From assembly GCA_964577275.1 (NCBI GenBank), contig CAZNYR010000149.1, forward strand, positions 1 to 6,019: 6,019 bases of DNA, given 5' to 3'. Origin of the DNA: UBA2561 sp964577275 (GTDB taxonomy: Bacteria > Bacteroidota > Bacteroidia > Cytophagales > Thermoflexibacteraceae). The position numbers and the translations under genes were made by a program. Of this stretch, positions 4,899 through 6,019 are shown in pieces. The notes under the pieces are model-generated. The model worked only from the letters and a program-made list of their open reading frames with translations. It did not search any database and had not been told where the DNA came from. How positions within the stretch are numbered: the first letter of the stretch is position 1; every line of letters begins with the position of its first letter.

Positions 4899-6019
4899 TC
4901 AGATGGCATCCTGCGGAATACCCGCCGAAGCATTGGCTGATGATTCATCAGATGGATTTTGGTAACGAAATAATCCTTTTGCTTTGATTTGTCGGGCAAC
5001 CTGCGCTGGCACTTTGGTTTCCCAAGTCTGGTCGCCCGCCCGAATGAGGTCTAATACCTCATCAGAAATAATATCCAGGATTTCGGTATTTACGCCTTCC
5101 AAATCCTCAAGTCGGTCATTATCATAGAGATAACGAAATAATCCGAAGAGATGAAACGGCAATTCAAAATTATCACAATTATATAAATGTCCTGTTTCTT
5201 TGATTTTGGAGGGATAAACGTACAATTTGAGATTGCTACCAAATAATTTGCCGAACGAGGCTAAAATTCCGCCCGAAAGATTTTCGTAATATTGTTCGTC
5301 AAAAATATTACTAAGGTTATGAATGCCCAGAATAATTCCTATCATGCGGTCGCGCGTGAATTTGGATAGAAAATCAACCAAACGATAATATTCTCCATAA
5401 TTAGAAATCATCACGGTTAATCCCAGAGAACACAAAATATCGACACGGTCAAGGAAATCTTGGTCTTNNNNNNNNNNGATGGTGTCATCTTCCCGTCTTT
5501 TGAGGTTGGCTAAAGTTAGTTCGGTAATGACTTGGACACGATTAGGGTCCACATCAGGTTCGGCACGATATTGGGCGAGTCCCGTTTCGAGCATATCCAT
5601 ATTAACCTTGGTTACGGGTCTGAATCGCCCTCTGAGAATCAGGACATTTTTTTTGTATAACTCTTCGGCAGGCTGCAATACATTGCCATCAGGACCAAAC
5701 ATCGTGGCTTGGGCTAATCCCTTTTTGACGAGTTTGAGGCTCAATAATCGGTTATCGACATCTTCAAATTGATTGCCTTTGAGCTTAAAAAAATCAATTT
5801 CGATGCGTCCCGGTTGCAGTTCCTCGACCAGCGAATCAATCATGGCTTCGGGGTCTTGATAATAAAAATAACAGGCATAAATCAGATTTACGCCCACTAC
5901 GCCAAGTGCTTGCTGTTGTCGGAGCGTGTCATTATCGTGCATCAAGACATGAATAATGCAGTCATTGGGTTCGGATTCGGGCGTAAGTTGAAATCGTAAT
6001 CCAATCCAGCCTTGTCCCT
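4899..6019 (-). CDS. Conserved protein of unknown function, 5' end beyond the window
   Basis: About 372 C-terminal residues are visible, and the frame stays open to the window edge (GQGWIGLRFQLTP...PNDCIIHVLMHDN). The real start therefore lies outside, and the internal Met near 5942 is not it. I recognise a widespread family of roughly 470-480 residues by its conserved stretches: ALGVVGVNLIYA, MFGPDGNVLQPAEELYKK, RGRFRPVTKVNMDMLE, DFLDRVDILCSLGLTVMISN, YYRLVDFLSKFTRD and GGILASFGKLF. From memory, members are often labelled 'TonB-dependent receptor' or 'nicotinate-nucleotide adenylyltransferase'. Neither fits what is seen: there is no beta-barrel or TonB-box pattern, and no (H/T)xGH nucleotidyltransferase motif in the visible part. 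The chain reads as a soluble cytoplasmic alpha/beta protein. The last 19 or so residues (NPSDESSANASAGIPQDAI) are Ser/Ala-rich and probably a disordered tail. Ten Ns at 5468-5477 keep the frame. The function is unknown. Confidence 0.85.
   Translation of the reverse strand, partial: GQGWIGLRFQLTPESEPNDCIIHVLMHDNDTLRQQQALGVVGVNLIYACYFYYQDPEAMIDSLVEELQPGRIEIDFFKLKGNQFEDVDNRLLSLKLVKKGLAQATMFGPDGNVLQPAEELYKKNVLILRGRFRPVTKVNMDMLETGLAQYRAEPDVDPNRVQVITELTLANLKRREDDTIXXXXDQDFLDRVDILCSLGLTVMISNYGEYYRLVDFLSKFTRDRMIGIILGIHNLSNIFDEQYYENLSGGILASFGKLFGSNLKLYVYPSKIKETGHLYNCDNFELPFHLFGLFRYLYDNDRLEDLEGVNTEILDIISDEVLDLIRAGDQTWETKVPAQVARQIKAKGLFRYQNPSDESSANASAGIPQDAI
5468..5477. other. Run of ten Ns (assembly gap) in the right-hand gene
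   Basis: The gap falls between Arg-Glu-Asp-Asp-Thr-Ile and Asp-Gln-Asp-Phe-Leu of the encoded protein. Both sides read in the same frame when the gap is counted as ten bases. The true length is therefore ten or differs by a multiple of three. Confidence 0.9.

Noticed and set aside
4627..4965. Plus-strand frame spanning the end of the TPR gene and the convergent boundary
   Set aside because: It overlaps coding sequence on both strands and has no family resemblance.

Overview
The window looks like a piece of a draft genome from a Bacteroidota bacterium, probably of Cytophagales type. The grounds are moderate to high AT content, starts without Shine-Dalgarno sequences, promoter elements of the Bacteroidota pattern (TTTG, then about 19 bp, then TAnnTTTG), and the protein families present. 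Two runs of exactly ten Ns (3220-3229 and 5468-5477) interrupt genes and look like assembly gap placeholders.

Layout from left to right. (1) The 5' part of a tRNA-Val(TAC) gene on the minus strand, with a well-spaced promoter behind it. (2) A plus-strand gene of the 6-carboxy/6-pyruvoyl-tetrahydropterin synthase family (queD-like). (3) A perfect 13-bp inverted repeat that sits almost equidistant from two convergent stop codons and is a likely two-way terminator. (4) A minus-strand succinate-semialdehyde dehydrogenase (gabD-like) whose last ~57 codons are in another frame because one base is missing near 955-963. (5) A minus-strand gene for a small secreted protein of unknown function, with its own hairpin-plus-T-run terminator. 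(6) About 400 bp of AT-rich intergenic DNA between divergent genes, holding a near-palindrome. (7) A plus-strand gene for a long tetratricopeptide-repeat protein, cut near its 5' end by the first N run. (8) A minus-strand conserved protein of unknown function, cut by the right window edge and carrying the second N run.

The genes look like independent transcription units rather than one pathway. Orientation changes at almost every boundary, and the only two adjacent co-directional genes (secreted protein, then dehydrogenase) are separated by a terminator. The pterin enzyme would act in queuosine or pterin cofactor synthesis and the dehydrogenase in GABA/succinate-semialdehyde catabolism. The TPR protein is presumably a scaffold, and the other two have no assignable role.

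I see no mobile element, CRISPR array, defence island or clearly new multi-gene system. The points most worth checking are the dehydrogenase frameshift, the PTPS-like rather than QueD-like motif spacing in the pterin enzyme, the tandem 14-bp repeat upstream of the dehydrogenase, and the uncharacterised right-hand gene.
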